Below, piece by piece: positions 17,182 through 26,718 of a stretch of 64,000 nucleotides of DNA (the first letter of the stretch is position 1; each line of letters starts with the position of its first letter). This DNA comes from an uncultured Mobiluncus sp. (GTDB taxonomy: Bacteria > Actinomycetota > Actinomycetes > Actinomycetales > Actinomycetaceae), in contig NZ_CALUCZ010000017.1 of NCBI RefSeq assembly GCF_943914685.1, positions 4,707 through 68,706 of the forward strand, in the 5' to 3' direction. Made by a program: the position numbers and the translations under genes. Below the pieces are notes generated by a model. It ran no database searches, was not told the origin of the DNA, and saw only the letters and a program-made list of their open reading frames with translations.

Positions 17182-18732
17182 ATGATTGATATTAAGAATA
17201 CGAACGCAGCGGCGATAGCCGCGCAAGCGGCTTCGCAGGGTGCGAAAGCAGCCGACACCACCGCTTTTGAGTCGCTCATGAGCGCGTTGGCGAGCGAGGC
17301 TCGCACTCCCGCCGAAGGCGCGGTGCGTGGAAAGGAAAACTACCCCGACCCGGCTCGTGATTCCCGCCCTGCTGCACCAAAGTCTTCCCACGTCGGGGCT
17401 CCCGAACCGGGGGTATCGGTTCGTTCGTCCCGTTCGCGCCGTGATTCCGCTGGTCAACCGGATAATGTTCGGGCTGACAAGCCCGACAGGCCAGAACGTC
17501 CCCAGCGTTCGGATCGTCCGGAGCGTCCTGAAAAAGTCGAGGCAAAGAATCAGAGCTCCGCAAAGGATCCTGCCGATAAAGCGAAAACGGCAGATAAACC
17601 GGCTAATGATGCTGCAAATTCGGCTGATTCTGCACAAAATACGCAAACCGCCCCCGACACCGACACCGCCGCGAATGCCGCGATTGCTGGGCAAACCGAG
17701 ATGGGTGTGGAGATTGTGGAGGAGCTAACTGAAACCGCTGCAGCTGCTGCGGCAGTTATCCCGGAGGATTCCGCCGCACCCCTCACCCCGGAGGAAACCG
17801 CGGTGCAGACCCCAGCGCCAGCTATGGAAACACCAGACGTGGCGCCCGAAACCGGGGAACCGACTTTGGCACAACCCGAGACCGCTCCGGACACCCCGGA
17901 GCTTCACGTTGCCCCGGGTGAGGCCCAGCAGGCAGAAAAACCCATAGACGGGGCAGACATCGCCGCCCAGCTGAAATCCGGGAAAGCCCCGTCACTGATT
18001 CCGGCAAAACCGGAGGCCGCAGCTCCGGTGGTGCCAGAAGCGACCGAGACGCCAGCGATATTGGCCGAAGCCCTAGCGGCGGCTGGGCAAACAGCTGGGA
18101 ACAGCGCGAATGCCACCGCTACGGGAGCGTCCAACGCGGGTAGCTCCGCGGTGAGCGGCGTGTCTGGCACTTCGGCCCAGACCACTCCCGTGGTTTCCGC
18201 TGCGCCGGCTGCCGCTCCGGCCGCCTCCGCCCCGAACCCGGTGGCCCAGGCTGCGCCGACTTATGCCCCAAACTTGAGCCAACAGCTTTTTGATCAGATG
18301 CAACACCAGCTGTCGCGGTTGAAAGTTCTGGGTCAGGGCCAGCATCAGTTGAAGTTAGCCATCAACCCCGAGACGTTCGGTCCGGTGCGGGTGGCGGCGA
18401 ACTTCCACGCTGACGGTACTGTGCATTTGCAGCTGTTGGGAGCCTCGGAGGCAGCGCGCGACCAGTTGCGCCAAGCGCTCAGTGACTTACGCCGTGATTT
18501 GGCGTCCACCGGATTGCAGGCGGATTTGGATGTGGCGGAAAACGCCCAAGAGTTTGCCCAGTTCACGGGCGCGGGAACCGGTTCTTCCGAGAGGGAATCG
18601 GGTCAGGCTGGCCAGGCGGGCGCAGCCAGAACGGATGGATCCGAAACAGAACCAGAAGACGTTGTGTCCAGACCGAAAGTGGGTGACGTCCTGAAGGACG
18701 GCACTGACGGTTCGGTGGATATGTTCGCGTGA
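17182..18732 (+). CDS. fliK: Flagellar hook-length control protein FliK
   Basis: 516 residues. The first 360 are low complexity (Ala, Pro, Glu, Asp), as is normal for the ruler part of FliK. The conserved C-terminal domain (about 370-455) is clear: LFDQMQHQLSRLKVLGQGQHQLKLAINPETFGPVRVAA (in pieces), LQLLGASEAARDQLRQAL and LRRDLASTGLQADLDV. It measures hook length and switches export specificity through FlhB. Followed by flgD after 16 bases. Confidence 0.92.
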   Translation: MIDIKNTNAAAIAAQAASQGAKAADTTAFESLMSALASEARTPAEGAVRGKENYPDPARDSRPAAPKSSHVGAPEPGVSVRSSRSRRDSAGQPDNVRADKPDRPERPQRSDRPERPEKVEAKNQSSAKDPADKAKTADKPANDAANSADSAQNTQTAPDTDTAANAAIAGQTEMGVEIVEELTETAAAAAAVIPEDSAAPLTPEETAVQTPAPAMETPDVAPETGEPTLAQPETAPDTPELHVAPGEAQQAEKPIDGADIAAQLKSGKAPSLIPAKPEAAAPVVPEATETPAILAEALAAAGQTAGNSANATATGASNAGSSAVSGVSGTSAQTTPVVSAAPAAAPAASAPNPVAQAAPTYAPNLSQQLFDQMQHQLSRLKVLGQGQHQLKLAINPETFGPVRVAANFHADGTVHLQLLGASEAARDQLRQALSDLRRDLASTGLQADLDVAENAQEFAQFTGAGTGSSERESGQAGQAGAARTDGSETEPEDVVSRPKVGDVLKDGTDGSVDMFA

Positions 18733-18748
18733 TAGTGAGGAGAAGATA

Positions 18749-19513
18749 ATGCCAGTTGATGCAGTAAGTGCCGGTGCCAATCCGATTGTGGATAACTACA
18801 CAATCGGGGCGAACGCCAAGGCGAAAGAGGAAGCGAAAACCCTCGCCACTACCAAGGAAATGACTGAGGCCGAAAAAGAAGCCCTGTTCCTTAAGAAAAT
18901 GAACCAGGGACAGAAAACTGACAAGGCGGCCGAAACGAAGGAAAACCCCGGCAAGTTAGGCAAAGACGACTTCATGAAGCTGCTGTTGGCGACCTTGAAG
19001 TACCAGGACCCGACCGAGCCGATGGATACCGCGAAACTGCTGGAACAGACCTCGACCATGACGAACATGGAACAGATGATTCAGATGACCGAGGCTTCCA
19101 AGAAGTCTTTTGAGGCTCAGCAGCGCGCCCAGGGCACGACCATGGTTGGCAAGACTGCCGTGTATGACGCCGTTGATGCCGAGGGCAACGCCGTGACCAC
19201 CGCCGGCAAGATTGATGCTGTCGAGTTCCTGGCTGACGGCAAGGTGTTGGCGCACATCGGCAATCAAAAGGTCGAGATGACCGATATTCTCGGTATTGCC
19301 GACCCGACTGACGATACGCCTTTGGATAAGGCCATCAAGGATGCTGTCAAAGAAGGTCAAAAGACAGGCGCGGCCACCGAACCTAAGAATGCACCGGCAG
19401 CTTCGGGAACTGCTGCTGAAACCACCCCGAGCCAGACGGGAGCCACGCCCGCCCCTGCTGCACAGACCACCAATCAAGAAAACAACAACACTCCAGCCCC
19501 CGCGGCTTCATAG
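18749..19513 (+). CDS. flgD: Flagellar hook cap / scaffolding protein FlgD
   Basis: 254 residues. The FlgD signature LGKDDFMKLLLATLKYQDPTEPMDTAKLLEQTSTMTNMEQM (in pieces) lies at about residues 70-110. A Tudor-like region follows with MVGKTAVYDAVDAEG and VEFLADGKVLAHIGNQKVEMTDILGI. The last 60 residues are Pro/Ala/Thr-rich with no fold visible. It caps the growing hook. The site GGAG precedes the ATG; flgE follows 17 bases later. Confidence 0.95.
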   Translation: MPVDAVSAGANPIVDNYTIGANAKAKEEAKTLATTKEMTEAEKEALFLKKMNQGQKTDKAAETKENPGKLGKDDFMKLLLATLKYQDPTEPMDTAKLLEQTSTMTNMEQMIQMTEASKKSFEAQQRAQGTTMVGKTAVYDAVDAEGNAVTTAGKIDAVEFLADGKVLAHIGNQKVEMTDILGIADPTDDTPLDKAIKDAVKEGQKTGAATEPKNAPAASGTAAETTPSQTGATPAPAAQTTNQENNNTPAPAAS

Positions 19514-19530
19514 AGCAAAGGAAAGAGAAA

Positions 19531-20976
19531 ATGTTACGTTCACTGTTTACCGGAATCTCGGGCTTGAGTGTCCACCAGACCATGCTCGATGTGACTTCTA
19601 ACAATATTGCTAACGTCAATACCACCGGGTTTAAGAGCGCGTCGACTCGTTTTGAGGACACGTTCAGCCAGTTGGTGCGTACCGGGGCAGCCCCGAAACT
19701 CAATGAGCAAGGCGGCATGAACCCCGCACAGGTCGGTTTGGGTGTGAAACTCCAGTCCATTACCCAAAACTTCACCGGCGGCGCCGCCCAGATGACAGGC
19801 CGTAACCTGGACACCATGATTAACGGGGACGGGTTCTATGTTCTTAAGAAAGCTAACGGCACCCAGGTCTATACTCGCAACGGATCTTTCGGTTTGGACG
19901 CTCAAGGACAAATGGTGGCGGCGGATGGCTCTTTCGTCCAAGGCTGGATGGCGGATGAAAAGGGCAAAGTTGAAGTGGCGGGGGCCACAAAGAACATTAC
20001 TTTGCCTCTGACTGCAACTTTCGAGGCTAATCCCACCAAGACAATCACTTACGCAGGAAACCTGCCGGCTGACCAAGTTAGGAACGAATCGGGTAATGCG
20101 TTCATCAAAACGGAAATTTTGCGGGTCTTTGATGATAAGGGCAATCCACATAACGTTCTGTTAAAGTTTAGCCGTCCTGATTATGCGGCACCAGGTGTGA
20201 AACCGAAGTGGAAACTAACTGCTTATGATGCGGATGCCTACAAGGCTCTTGACGGTAAACCGGCCGAGCAAGAAAAAGGCTTAGACGAGGGAGGCGCACG
20301 TATCGACTTTGAAGGTACTGATGTCAAGTACATTGATGCACATGGTGATGAACAGACGGCTAATGCAGGGGGCAATATCAATGATGGATCGTTGACAGTT
20401 GAATTCGGGGCGGATGGTACTTTGGATGAAGCGTCAAAAGCTGCGCTCAAAGGGCTACAGTTCCAAATTCGACAGGTTAACGTGAATCCCGATACGAAGG
20501 CTGTTACAGTTGAAAATGACAAGGTAGCTCAGGCCAAAACCACTCTGGATCTCTCTGCTGTTACGGGTTACGCCGGGGTCAACAGTGCTGCTCATGACAC
20601 TATCGATGGTAACTCTGCCGGGACTATGACCGGGTTTTCCATTGAATCGGACGGGACCATTCGCGGGACGTTCTCAAACGGGGATTCTCGAGCCTTGGCG
20701 AAGGTCGCCTTAGCCTCGTTTGCTAATCCGCTGGGATTGGAAAAGGCCGGCAGCTCCTACTTTGTGGAAGCGGGTAACTCTGGGCAGCCCCAGATTGGAG
20801 AAGCTGGCACTGGTCCCCGAGGTTTTATGACGGGCGGCGCCATCGAAATGTCGAACGTCGACCTGGCCGCCGAGTTCACGAACTTGATTCTGTCCCAGCG
20901 TGGTTTCCAGGCAAACAGCCGTGTCATCACGACCTCGGACGAAATCTTGCAGGAGCTTGTGAACATGAAGCGCTAA
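19531..20976 (+). CDS. flgE: Flagellar hook protein FlgE
   Basis: 481 residues, normal. The N-terminus is MLRSLFTGISGLSVHQTMLD followed by VTSNNIANVNTTGFKSA, the hook/rod motif. The C-terminus has SNVDLAAEFTNLILSQRGFQ and ITTSDEILQELVNMKR. The middle (about 150-370) is the variable surface domain. It forms the universal joint. No flgG or flgF homologue is seen nearby, so this is the only large axial rod/hook-type protein besides FlgB, FlgC and FlgK. Confidence 0.95.
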   Translation: MLRSLFTGISGLSVHQTMLDVTSNNIANVNTTGFKSASTRFEDTFSQLVRTGAAPKLNEQGGMNPAQVGLGVKLQSITQNFTGGAAQMTGRNLDTMINGDGFYVLKKANGTQVYTRNGSFGLDAQGQMVAADGSFVQGWMADEKGKVEVAGATKNITLPLTATFEANPTKTITYAGNLPADQVRNESGNAFIKTEILRVFDDKGNPHNVLLKFSRPDYAAPGVKPKWKLTAYDADAYKALDGKPAEQEKGLDEGGARIDFEGTDVKYIDAHGDEQTANAGGNINDGSLTVEFGADGTLDEASKAALKGLQFQIRQVNVNPDTKAVTVENDKVAQAKTTLDLSAVTGYAGVNSAAHDTIDGNSAGTMTGFSIESDGTIRGTFSNGDSRALAKVALASFANPLGLEKAGSSYFVEAGNSGQPQIGEAGTGPRGFMTGGAIEMSNVDLAAEFTNLILSQRGFQANSRVITTSDEILQELVNMKR

Positions 20977-21101
20977 ACCAGGGGTAAACCGGGACTGAAC
21001 ACGGGGTGAAAAATCCCGAGAAATTCCTTGGAAAATCCCTAAAAGCCTTTCAATTTCAGAAAAAGCACCGAAGTTAAGGAAAACCGCGTAGAGGAGGAAC
21101 C

Positions 21102-21374
21102 ATGATTGCGTTGACACGCTTGGGCGGGTCGGACTTTGTCCTGAACCCTGACCTGATTGAGCGCGTCGAATCTACGCCTGACACGATTATCGTCATGGTG
21201 GACGCAACTCGCTACGTGGTTTCCCAAACCGTGACCGAAGTCATCGAACTGATTCGGGAAGATCGCGCCCGCCTGCTAGCTCGGGTGGAGGAACTTATCC
21301 AAGATGATTCCCGGACTTCGGCTCCCGCGGCGAAACTGACCGTGGTGAACATTCAGCAAGATTCGGAGGACTAA
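21102..21374 (+). CDS. flbD: FlbD/SwrD family flagellar protein
   Basis: 90 residues. The start MIALTRLGGSDFVLNPDLIERVESTPDTII (in pieces) is the diagnostic FlbD pattern, with VVSQTVTEVIELI next. In Bacillus the SwrD protein increases motor torque by acting through the stators. Its place directly before motA-motB agrees. GAGGAGGAACC precedes the ATG, and motA begins 2 bases after the stop. Confidence 0.9.
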   Translation: MIALTRLGGSDFVLNPDLIERVESTPDTIIVMVDATRYVVSQTVTEVIELIREDRARLLARVEELIQDDSRTSAPAAKLTVVNIQQDSED

Positions 21375-21376
21375 GT

Positions 21377-22156
21377 ATGGATCCCGCATCAATAGTTGGT
21401 ATCGTTGGCGCGCTCTCGGCAGTGGTAGCCATGCTGTACATGGAGGGTGCCGAGATTACGAACATCCTGTTGCCCCCTCCGATGATTCTGGTGTTCGGCG
21501 GGACTATTCTGGCGACCATGGCGTCTTTCACCATGAGAGACTTTCTCTACGCTTTTGGCCAGGTTCCGAAAGCCTTTACCGCCAAGGTTCCCGACGCTAC
21601 CGACGCGATTGACACGATTGTGTCCCTGTCTGAAAAGGCTCGCCGCGAAGGTTTGTTGGCTTTGGAAGACGCCGCGAAAGGCATTGAGGATCCGTTCATG
21701 CGTGAGGGGCTCATGGCCGCTATTGACGGGATGGATCCCGAAGATTTGCGCTCCATGCTGACAGATAAGATTGAGGCTCGCAAGCAGTCGGATAAAACCG
21801 CTTACGGATTCTTTAAGCAAGCTGGCGGCTACGCCCCGACTATCGGCATTATCGGTACCGTTATTTCCCTGGTGCACGTGTTGACGCAGCTGTCCGAGCC
21901 CGAGACTTTGGGTCCGCTGATTGCTTCGGCGTTCGTGGCTACCTTGTGGGGTCTGATGAGCGCGAACATGATTTGGCTGCCCATTTCCTCTCGTATGGAG
22001 AGAATCTCCGGTCTGGAGTTGGCTCGGATGGAAATCGTGACGGAGGGGCTCATCAGTCTGCAGTCCGGGGCGAACCCGCGTCAGGTTGGCGAACGTCTGC
22101 GTTCGCTGATTCCGCCGAGCCAGTTAAAGGCCGAAAAGGGCGAGAAAGCCGCCTAA
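21377..22156 (+). CDS. motA: Flagellar motor stator protein MotA
   Basis: 259 residues with four membrane segments: two near the start (about 1-20 and 32-50) and two near 148-210. The MotA/TolQ/ExbB proton-channel signature is seen in GGYAPTIGIIGTVISLVHVLTQL (about 153-175) and in LGPLIASAFVATLWGLMSANMIWLPI. The cytoplasmic loop between segments 2 and 3 interacts with FliG. It pairs with motB 52 bases downstream. Ion type (H+ or Na+) cannot be decided from sequence alone. Confidence 0.95.
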   Translation: MDPASIVGIVGALSAVVAMLYMEGAEITNILLPPPMILVFGGTILATMASFTMRDFLYAFGQVPKAFTAKVPDATDAIDTIVSLSEKARREGLLALEDAAKGIEDPFMREGLMAAIDGMDPEDLRSMLTDKIEARKQSDKTAYGFFKQAGGYAPTIGIIGTVISLVHVLTQLSEPETLGPLIASAFVATLWGLMSANMIWLPISSRMERISGLELARMEIVTEGLISLQSGANPRQVGERLRSLIPPSQLKAEKGEKAA

Positions 22157-22208
22157 CCCGAACTTGTGAAAACCTATTCCCGTAACACACTGAGAGGAGG
22201 CACCTACC

Positions 22209-23114
22209 GTGGCCAAGCGTAAGCATGAATGTCCGGAACCTGACAACACCGAGCGTTGGGCAGTGTCCTATCTGGACATGATTACCGTCATGATGTGCCT
22301 GTTCCTGGTGTTGTACGCGATTTCTCAAGTCGACCAGGGCAAGTTGGCCAAGCTGCGTACGTCTCTGGCGGCCGGTTTTAACTCCACTATTCAGGTCTCC
22401 AATCCGCTCCATACCGATGGGGGGCTGGGGATTTTGGCTGGCTCCACTTCGGCGGTTCAGCTGGGGACCCTGATGGGGAACCTGAACCAAAATCCTGAGT
22501 CGCAGCCTGAACGTATCCAGGCTATGAGGGAAGCCAGTCACCTGAACTCCATTAAGAACCAGGTCGAGGAACAATTAAAGGCGGCCGGCAAGGAAGGCTC
22601 CCTGGCCATCCGCATTACCCAGTCCGGCCTAGTGCTTGGCATGGTCGCTGGTGACACGTACTTTAAGCCAGGAGATGCGGCTGTACAGCCCGAGGCGCAG
22701 CAAGTTTTGGCGGCGATTGCTCCGGTATTGAACAGTGTGCAAGAACAGATTGCTATTGAGGGCTACGCGGATCCGACACCGCAGTATTCAGCCCGATATC
22801 CCTCAAACTATCACCTTGCCGCGGGTCGAGCTATTGAAGTGTTGTCGAATTTGACTAAAGACGGTGTGCCGGGGGAGAAACTGCGAACAATTTCTTACGG
22901 CGCAGACCATCAGACTGAAGCGAAAGACGGCCAAGATCCCTATTCCTTTAACCGTCGTGTGGATATTGTGATTATGTCGACCGCTAAGGATTCTGTCCGT
23001 GCCTTACTGCCCGATGCGGCCAAGCAACTCGGGGACGTGCCACAGGGGAACATTTCTCCCCAGGCACCTGCTATTGCCCCATCTTTGGCGCCGGCACCCC
23101 CGGAAAGCCCCTAG
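22209..23114 (+). CDS. motB: Flagellar motor stator protein MotB
   Basis: 301 residues from a GTG with GAGGAGG upstream. One N-terminal membrane helix: ERWAVSYLDMITVMMCLFLVLYAIS, with Asp23 as the ion-carrying residue. The C-terminal OmpA-like domain (about 130-258) binds peptidoglycan: IAIEGYADPTPQYS, YHLAAGRAIEVL and ISYGADHQ. The last 30 residues are Pro/Ala-rich. Forms the stator with MotA. Confidence 0.95.
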   Translation: MAKRKHECPEPDNTERWAVSYLDMITVMMCLFLVLYAISQVDQGKLAKLRTSLAAGFNSTIQVSNPLHTDGGLGILAGSTSAVQLGTLMGNLNQNPESQPERIQAMREASHLNSIKNQVEEQLKAAGKEGSLAIRITQSGLVLGMVAGDTYFKPGDAAVQPEAQQVLAAIAPVLNSVQEQIAIEGYADPTPQYSARYPSNYHLAAGRAIEVLSNLTKDGVPGEKLRTISYGADHQTEAKDGQDPYSFNRRVDIVIMSTAKDSVRALLPDAAKQLGDVPQGNISPQAPAIAPSLAPAPPESP

Positions 23115-23335
23115 GGCGGTAGTGCGGGCTAGGCTCGGTGAGCTTGTCGAGCTGTGAGGTTAGAAAAGCTGGATTTTCGAGGTCAAGCCGCCCCGAGAGC
23201 AGGACTTTATAGGTAACGTAGGAGAAGAATAAAACGAATCGTCCCGGTGCAGGTGATTTGAAAAGTCTCTGACGCGGTCCGATTCTAAACACAGACCGGA
23301 ACCGGCCACAGCGGTCCGGACCTTAGGGAGGAAAT
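23115..23335. other. Non-coding gap between motB and fliL
   Basis: 221 bases without a credible frame. GCGGTCCG occurs twice (near 23273 and 23309). GGGAGGAAAT just before 23336 is the fliL ribosome site. A promoter for fliL-fliM-fliN and onward may lie here, but no convincing boxes were placed. Confidence 0.4.
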
Positions 23336-23926
23336 ATGCCAGTCGGAGTTGGAGCGAAACCAGCGGGAGGCACCGCAGCAAGACCGGCCCCGGTGGCCGC
23401 TAAACCGGCTGCGCCCCCGACCGCGCCCCCAGCAGGTGCGGAACCGGGAAAGAAGGGCGGCGGCAAGAAAAAGATTCTGATTATCGTCCTGATTGTGGTG
23501 ATTCTGGCCGTTCTAGCGGTGGGCGTGTTCCTGGTGCTGAAGCTGCTCGGTGTCCTCGGGGGAGGCGGCAGTGATGCCCCGAAACCTGCAGAGACTAAGA
23601 AAACTTTGGTGATGGGCGAGCTGTCGGTCTCGACCGGGGAGCCGCTGAGTATCAACCTCGACGATGGCTATATGTCGTTTGCGGCCACGATTTATTTTGA
23701 TGAAGAGGTCAAGCCGGAGGGCGAGGGCAGCTCGGAGATTGATCCGTCCCCCGCTCGTGACGCTGCTTTACGGCTGTTTAAGGGCATGAAGAAGGACGAT
23801 TTAGACAAGCCCGGCGCGATGCAGGAGCTGCAAAAGAAATACACCGCCGAGTTGAATAAGAGTCCAATCCCGCCTTATGACGGACACGTGGTAACAGTTC
23901 AGTTCACTACGTTTGCTTATCAGTAA
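23336..23926 (+). CDS. fliL: Flagellar basal body-associated protein FliL
   Basis: 196 residues. The N-terminal 42 residues are Pro/Ala/Lys-rich cytoplasmic sequence. A single membrane helix follows, KKKILIIVLIVVILAVLAVG onward (about 42-66). The extracytoplasmic FliL domain has MGELSVSTGEPLSINLDDGYMSFAATIYF (in pieces) and ends VVTVQFTTFAYQ. FliL surrounds the stator and modulates torque. Located between motB and fliM as in many flagellar operons. Confidence 0.9.
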   Translation: MPVGVGAKPAGGTAARPAPVAAKPAAPPTAPPAGAEPGKKGGGKKKILIIVLIVVILAVLAVGVFLVLKLLGVLGGGGSDAPKPAETKKTLVMGELSVSTGEPLSINLDDGYMSFAATIYFDEEVKPEGEGSSEIDPSPARDAALRLFKGMKKDDLDKPGAMQELQKKYTAELNKSPIPPYDGHVVTVQFTTFAYQ

Positions 23927-24031
23927 AGCCCGGCGGTTGCCTAGCGACACCCCTGGAAACAAAGGCGATTCTTTCTAACAACGCAGGAAAACCTCAAAAT
24001 CTAACGGTTGACCTAGATAAAATGGGAAACG

Positions 24032-24952
24032 ATGGCAAAGACAAATACCGTTCAGACTGACGTGGATGCGAGAGTTTACGACTTTAGTAAACCGATGAAG
24101 CTTCCGCGCGAATACGCGCGCATTATGGAGATGGCTTTGGAAGCTTTCACCCGGCATTGGGTCAATCAGCTGGTAGGCCGCCTGCACGTGGTGATTACCG
24201 GTGAGGTCGGGGATCTTTCGATGCGGTCTTATGACGACTATATCCAGACCCTGCCGACCCAGACCCTGATGGTGATTATTGATTTCCAAGGGGGACGCAA
24301 CAAAGGAATCCTGCAATTCCCCCGCCAGACCGCTCTGGCTTGGGTCGATCACCTGTTGGGCGGAACCGGGGACGTGGAGTCTACCCCCGACCGGGAACTG
24401 ACCGAGGTGGAGGTTTCAGTCCTGATTGACTTCCTCAAGCGGGTGCTTTCCGACCTCGATACGGCTTTTCAAACGATGCTGCCGTTGGATAGCCAGTTCC
24501 GCACCATCGAGTATGCCCCCCAGTTTGTGCAGGTCGTTGACGGTTCCACCCCGGTGCTGTTTGCTCCGATTACTTTGACAGCCGGGGAGCATCAGGACAG
24601 TTGCTCCATTATGATGCCGGTGTCGATGATTACGGACGCGATTCATCAGGGCGATGTGCATGACACTCGTACCGAGCAGCAAAAGGCGGAGGCGGCTGCG
24701 GTGCGTCAACATTTGGTAGATACTTTAGAAGACGTGCCGATTGGGGTGGCGGTGCGTTTCACTCCCCGGAAAGTCAATCCGCGCGAACTCGACGGTTTGG
24801 CTATCGGCGATACTTTGCCCTTGATACACCCGACTTCCCGTCCATTAGATATGGTGGTTGGGGATTTGATTCTGGCGGAAACGGCTGCAGGAACTTCCGG
24901 GTCGCGCCTAGCGGCGATGGTGGTTTCAGTTAACAAAGGAGAAAAGAAATGA
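24032..24952 (+). CDS. fliM: Flagellar motor switch protein FliM
   Basis: 306 residues; FliM is usually 320-335. The CheC-like middle domain (about 20-200) has ARIMEMALEAFTRHWVNQL and WVDHLLGGTGDVESTPDRELTEVEVSVL (in pieces). The C-terminal SpoA domain follows, with LALPLIHPTSRPLDMVVGD-type sequence. The N-terminal CheY-binding peptide LSQxEIDALL of classical FliM is not evident here (MAKTNTVQTDVDARVYDFSKP instead). It overlaps fliN by 4 bases. Confidence 0.9.
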   Translation: MAKTNTVQTDVDARVYDFSKPMKLPREYARIMEMALEAFTRHWVNQLVGRLHVVITGEVGDLSMRSYDDYIQTLPTQTLMVIIDFQGGRNKGILQFPRQTALAWVDHLLGGTGDVESTPDRELTEVEVSVLIDFLKRVLSDLDTAFQTMLPLDSQFRTIEYAPQFVQVVDGSTPVLFAPITLTAGEHQDSCSIMMPVSMITDAIHQGDVHDTRTEQQKAEAAAVRQHLVDTLEDVPIGVAVRFTPRKVNPRELDGLAIGDTLPLIHPTSRPLDMVVGDLILAETAAGTSGSRLAAMVVSVNKGEKK

Positions 24953-25698
24953 GCGTGACCCCGAACCAGGTACTGGATGCTGCCCAGGCGGTTATCCCCC
25001 TGCTACCCTCGACAACTGAACTTTCGGCCTCTTCGTGGGAGCCGGGCGACCCGATGCCGAGTGCTGATTCTCCAGCGGTAGTCACGACTCTCTCTGCTGA
25101 AGAATCTCTGCAGGTGTGTTTGGTGGCGTCCTCGATTATCGCCGAGGCTTTGGAGGGCGCAGAAGGGATGACTCAAACTCAGGCTTTGCTGCCGGCTTTA
25201 GAGGCGGCGGCTTCCTCCCTGGGGACCGGGGTCATGGAGAACACCACCGAGGGAACGGTGGACGACCTGCTGGATGGTGAGGATTGGACCAAGGTCACCT
25301 TGGAGGCTGACGGCACGGTACAGGGCTGGTTAGCGGTCCGTTCGGCTCCGGTTCAGGAAACCGCTGACGAGGATGAAGCCCAGGCCGCCCCGGAGGGTCC
25401 GATTACCCAGGCTACAGCCACTCCGGAACAACGCGCCGAGTCGATGAAACTGCTCTATGACGTTGAGATGACCTTGACGGCAGAAATCGGGCGGACCAAG
25501 TTGGCCGTGCATGACGTGCTGGATTTGTCCCCCGGCTCTGTTATTGAGTTGGATCGTTCCGCCGGTTCAGCCGCTGACGTCATGGTGAATGGCCGCTTGA
25601 TTGCTCGCGGTGAGATTGTCGTGGTTGACGAAGAATACGGTATCCGCATTACGGAGATTGTGTCTCTGGCCGACCAACAGAATCAGAGCCAGTCCTAG
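24949..25698 (+). CDS. fliN: Flagellar motor switch protein FliN (long form)
   Basis: 249 residues. The SpoA domain at the C-terminus (about 165-243) is typical: YDVEMTLTAEIGRTKLAVHDVLDLSPGSVIELDRSAG (in pieces), LIARGEIVVVDEEYGIRITEIVS. The first 150 residues resemble the extra N-terminal part of FliY/FliN(Y) proteins, but a clear CheC phosphatase motif is not visible. The C-ring subunit docks FliH-FliI. ATGA overlap with fliM. Confidence 0.9.
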   Translation: MSVTPNQVLDAAQAVIPLLPSTTELSASSWEPGDPMPSADSPAVVTTLSAEESLQVCLVASSIIAEALEGAEGMTQTQALLPALEAAASSLGTGVMENTTEGTVDDLLDGEDWTKVTLEADGTVQGWLAVRSAPVQETADEDEAQAAPEGPITQATATPEQRAESMKLLYDVEMTLTAEIGRTKLAVHDVLDLSPGSVIELDRSAGSAADVMVNGRLIARGEIVVVDEEYGIRITEIVSLADQQNQSQS

Positions 25699-25728
25699 TG
25701 GGCTGAATTAGTCGGAAAGGGGTGCGCG

Positions 25729-26718
25729 GTGAGTTTGGTGGGTGTTTTACAGACCGGTGCAGCGTGGGCAACGCTCGGTTATGTACGCCTCAATAGCCTC
25801 ACCGCTGCTCTGAGTGCCTCTGGAACCTCAGACCCGGCCACCCCTAGCCCGACCGGTAATACAAAACTGGTCGGCCCCACTCCGTCCTCCACCTCGAGTG
25901 CCCCCGTGGGGAGCCCCACGCCGAGTTCCCCCGCCACCGACGTGGCCACCCCGTCCGCGCCGCTTACGGGCCAGCCCGCCGAGAACCCTATGATGGTTTT
26001 CCTGCGTTTCATCGTGGGAATCGTGGTCGTTTTCCTGCTGATGTGGCTGCTGTGGCGTTGGTTTAAGCGCACTAACCTCGGTGATTACGAGGGTCCGGGC
26101 TTGCGTTTGGTGTCTCGTCTGCAGCTGTCTCGAGTTTCCCAAGTCGCCCTTATCGAGATTGGGGGGCGAATGTTCCTGGTGGGGGCGGGGGATTCTGCCG
26201 TTACGCCCATCGCTGAGATTTATGACACGGAGGAAATGTCCGCGGAGTTGAGCGCGGCCGCAGAGGCTTTTCAAGAGCGGGCGAATCAGCCGGTGTCTAG
26301 GCCTTTTGGTGAGCTGTTGGCTCGCGCTACGAAACGGGTCGAGAGAGGCTCGCGCCCCTCGCCGGAACCTGAGAGTCCCGCTGCCGTGACCCGTCCTGCC
26401 GGGCAGGCTCGACCAGACAGCCAGAGCCGACCCGCGGTACAGACCCGTCCTGCCACCCCCACTCGGCCCGCTGCATCTCCCGCCAAAGCCAAGCCGAAAT
26501 CCCAGGTCACTGAGGAACAGATGGATGCTCTCGCGGCTCAGATTGCCGCCGAGTTCGGTGCGAAAGGACCACGGAAACCGGCTGTGAAAGAACCGGCAGC
26601 TCCCGCGAAATCAGCCCAGTCCGGGTCTGGGGAGAGCGCAAAAACCGGTGCCGCGACACAGCCTCCCGCCGCCGGAAACTCACAATCTGTGGCTCAGGCG
26701 GTGAATTCGTATGAATGA
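25729..26718 (+). CDS. fliO: Flagellar biosynthesis protein FliO
   Basis: 329 residues from a GTG (GGAAAGG upstream), much longer than the usual 100-220. A membrane helix lies at about 86-112 (MMVFLRFIVGIVVVFLLMWLLWRWF, in pieces). The FliO core follows: GLRLVSRLQLSRVSQVALIEIGGRMFLVGAGD. A proline/alanine/arginine-rich tail (about 200-329) then runs to the end. FliO helps assemble the FliP ring. The identity is supported by the core motif and by fliP immediately downstream (8-base overlap). Confidence 0.85.
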   Translation: MSLVGVLQTGAAWATLGYVRLNSLTAALSASGTSDPATPSPTGNTKLVGPTPSSTSSAPVGSPTPSSPATDVATPSAPLTGQPAENPMMVFLRFIVGIVVVFLLMWLLWRWFKRTNLGDYEGPGLRLVSRLQLSRVSQVALIEIGGRMFLVGAGDSAVTPIAEIYDTEEMSAELSAAAEAFQERANQPVSRPFGELLARATKRVERGSRPSPEPESPAAVTRPAGQARPDSQSRPAVQTRPATPTRPAASPAKAKPKSQVTEEQMDALAAQIAAEFGAKGPRKPAVKEPAAPAKSAQSGSGESAKTGAATQPPAAGNSQSVAQAVNSYE

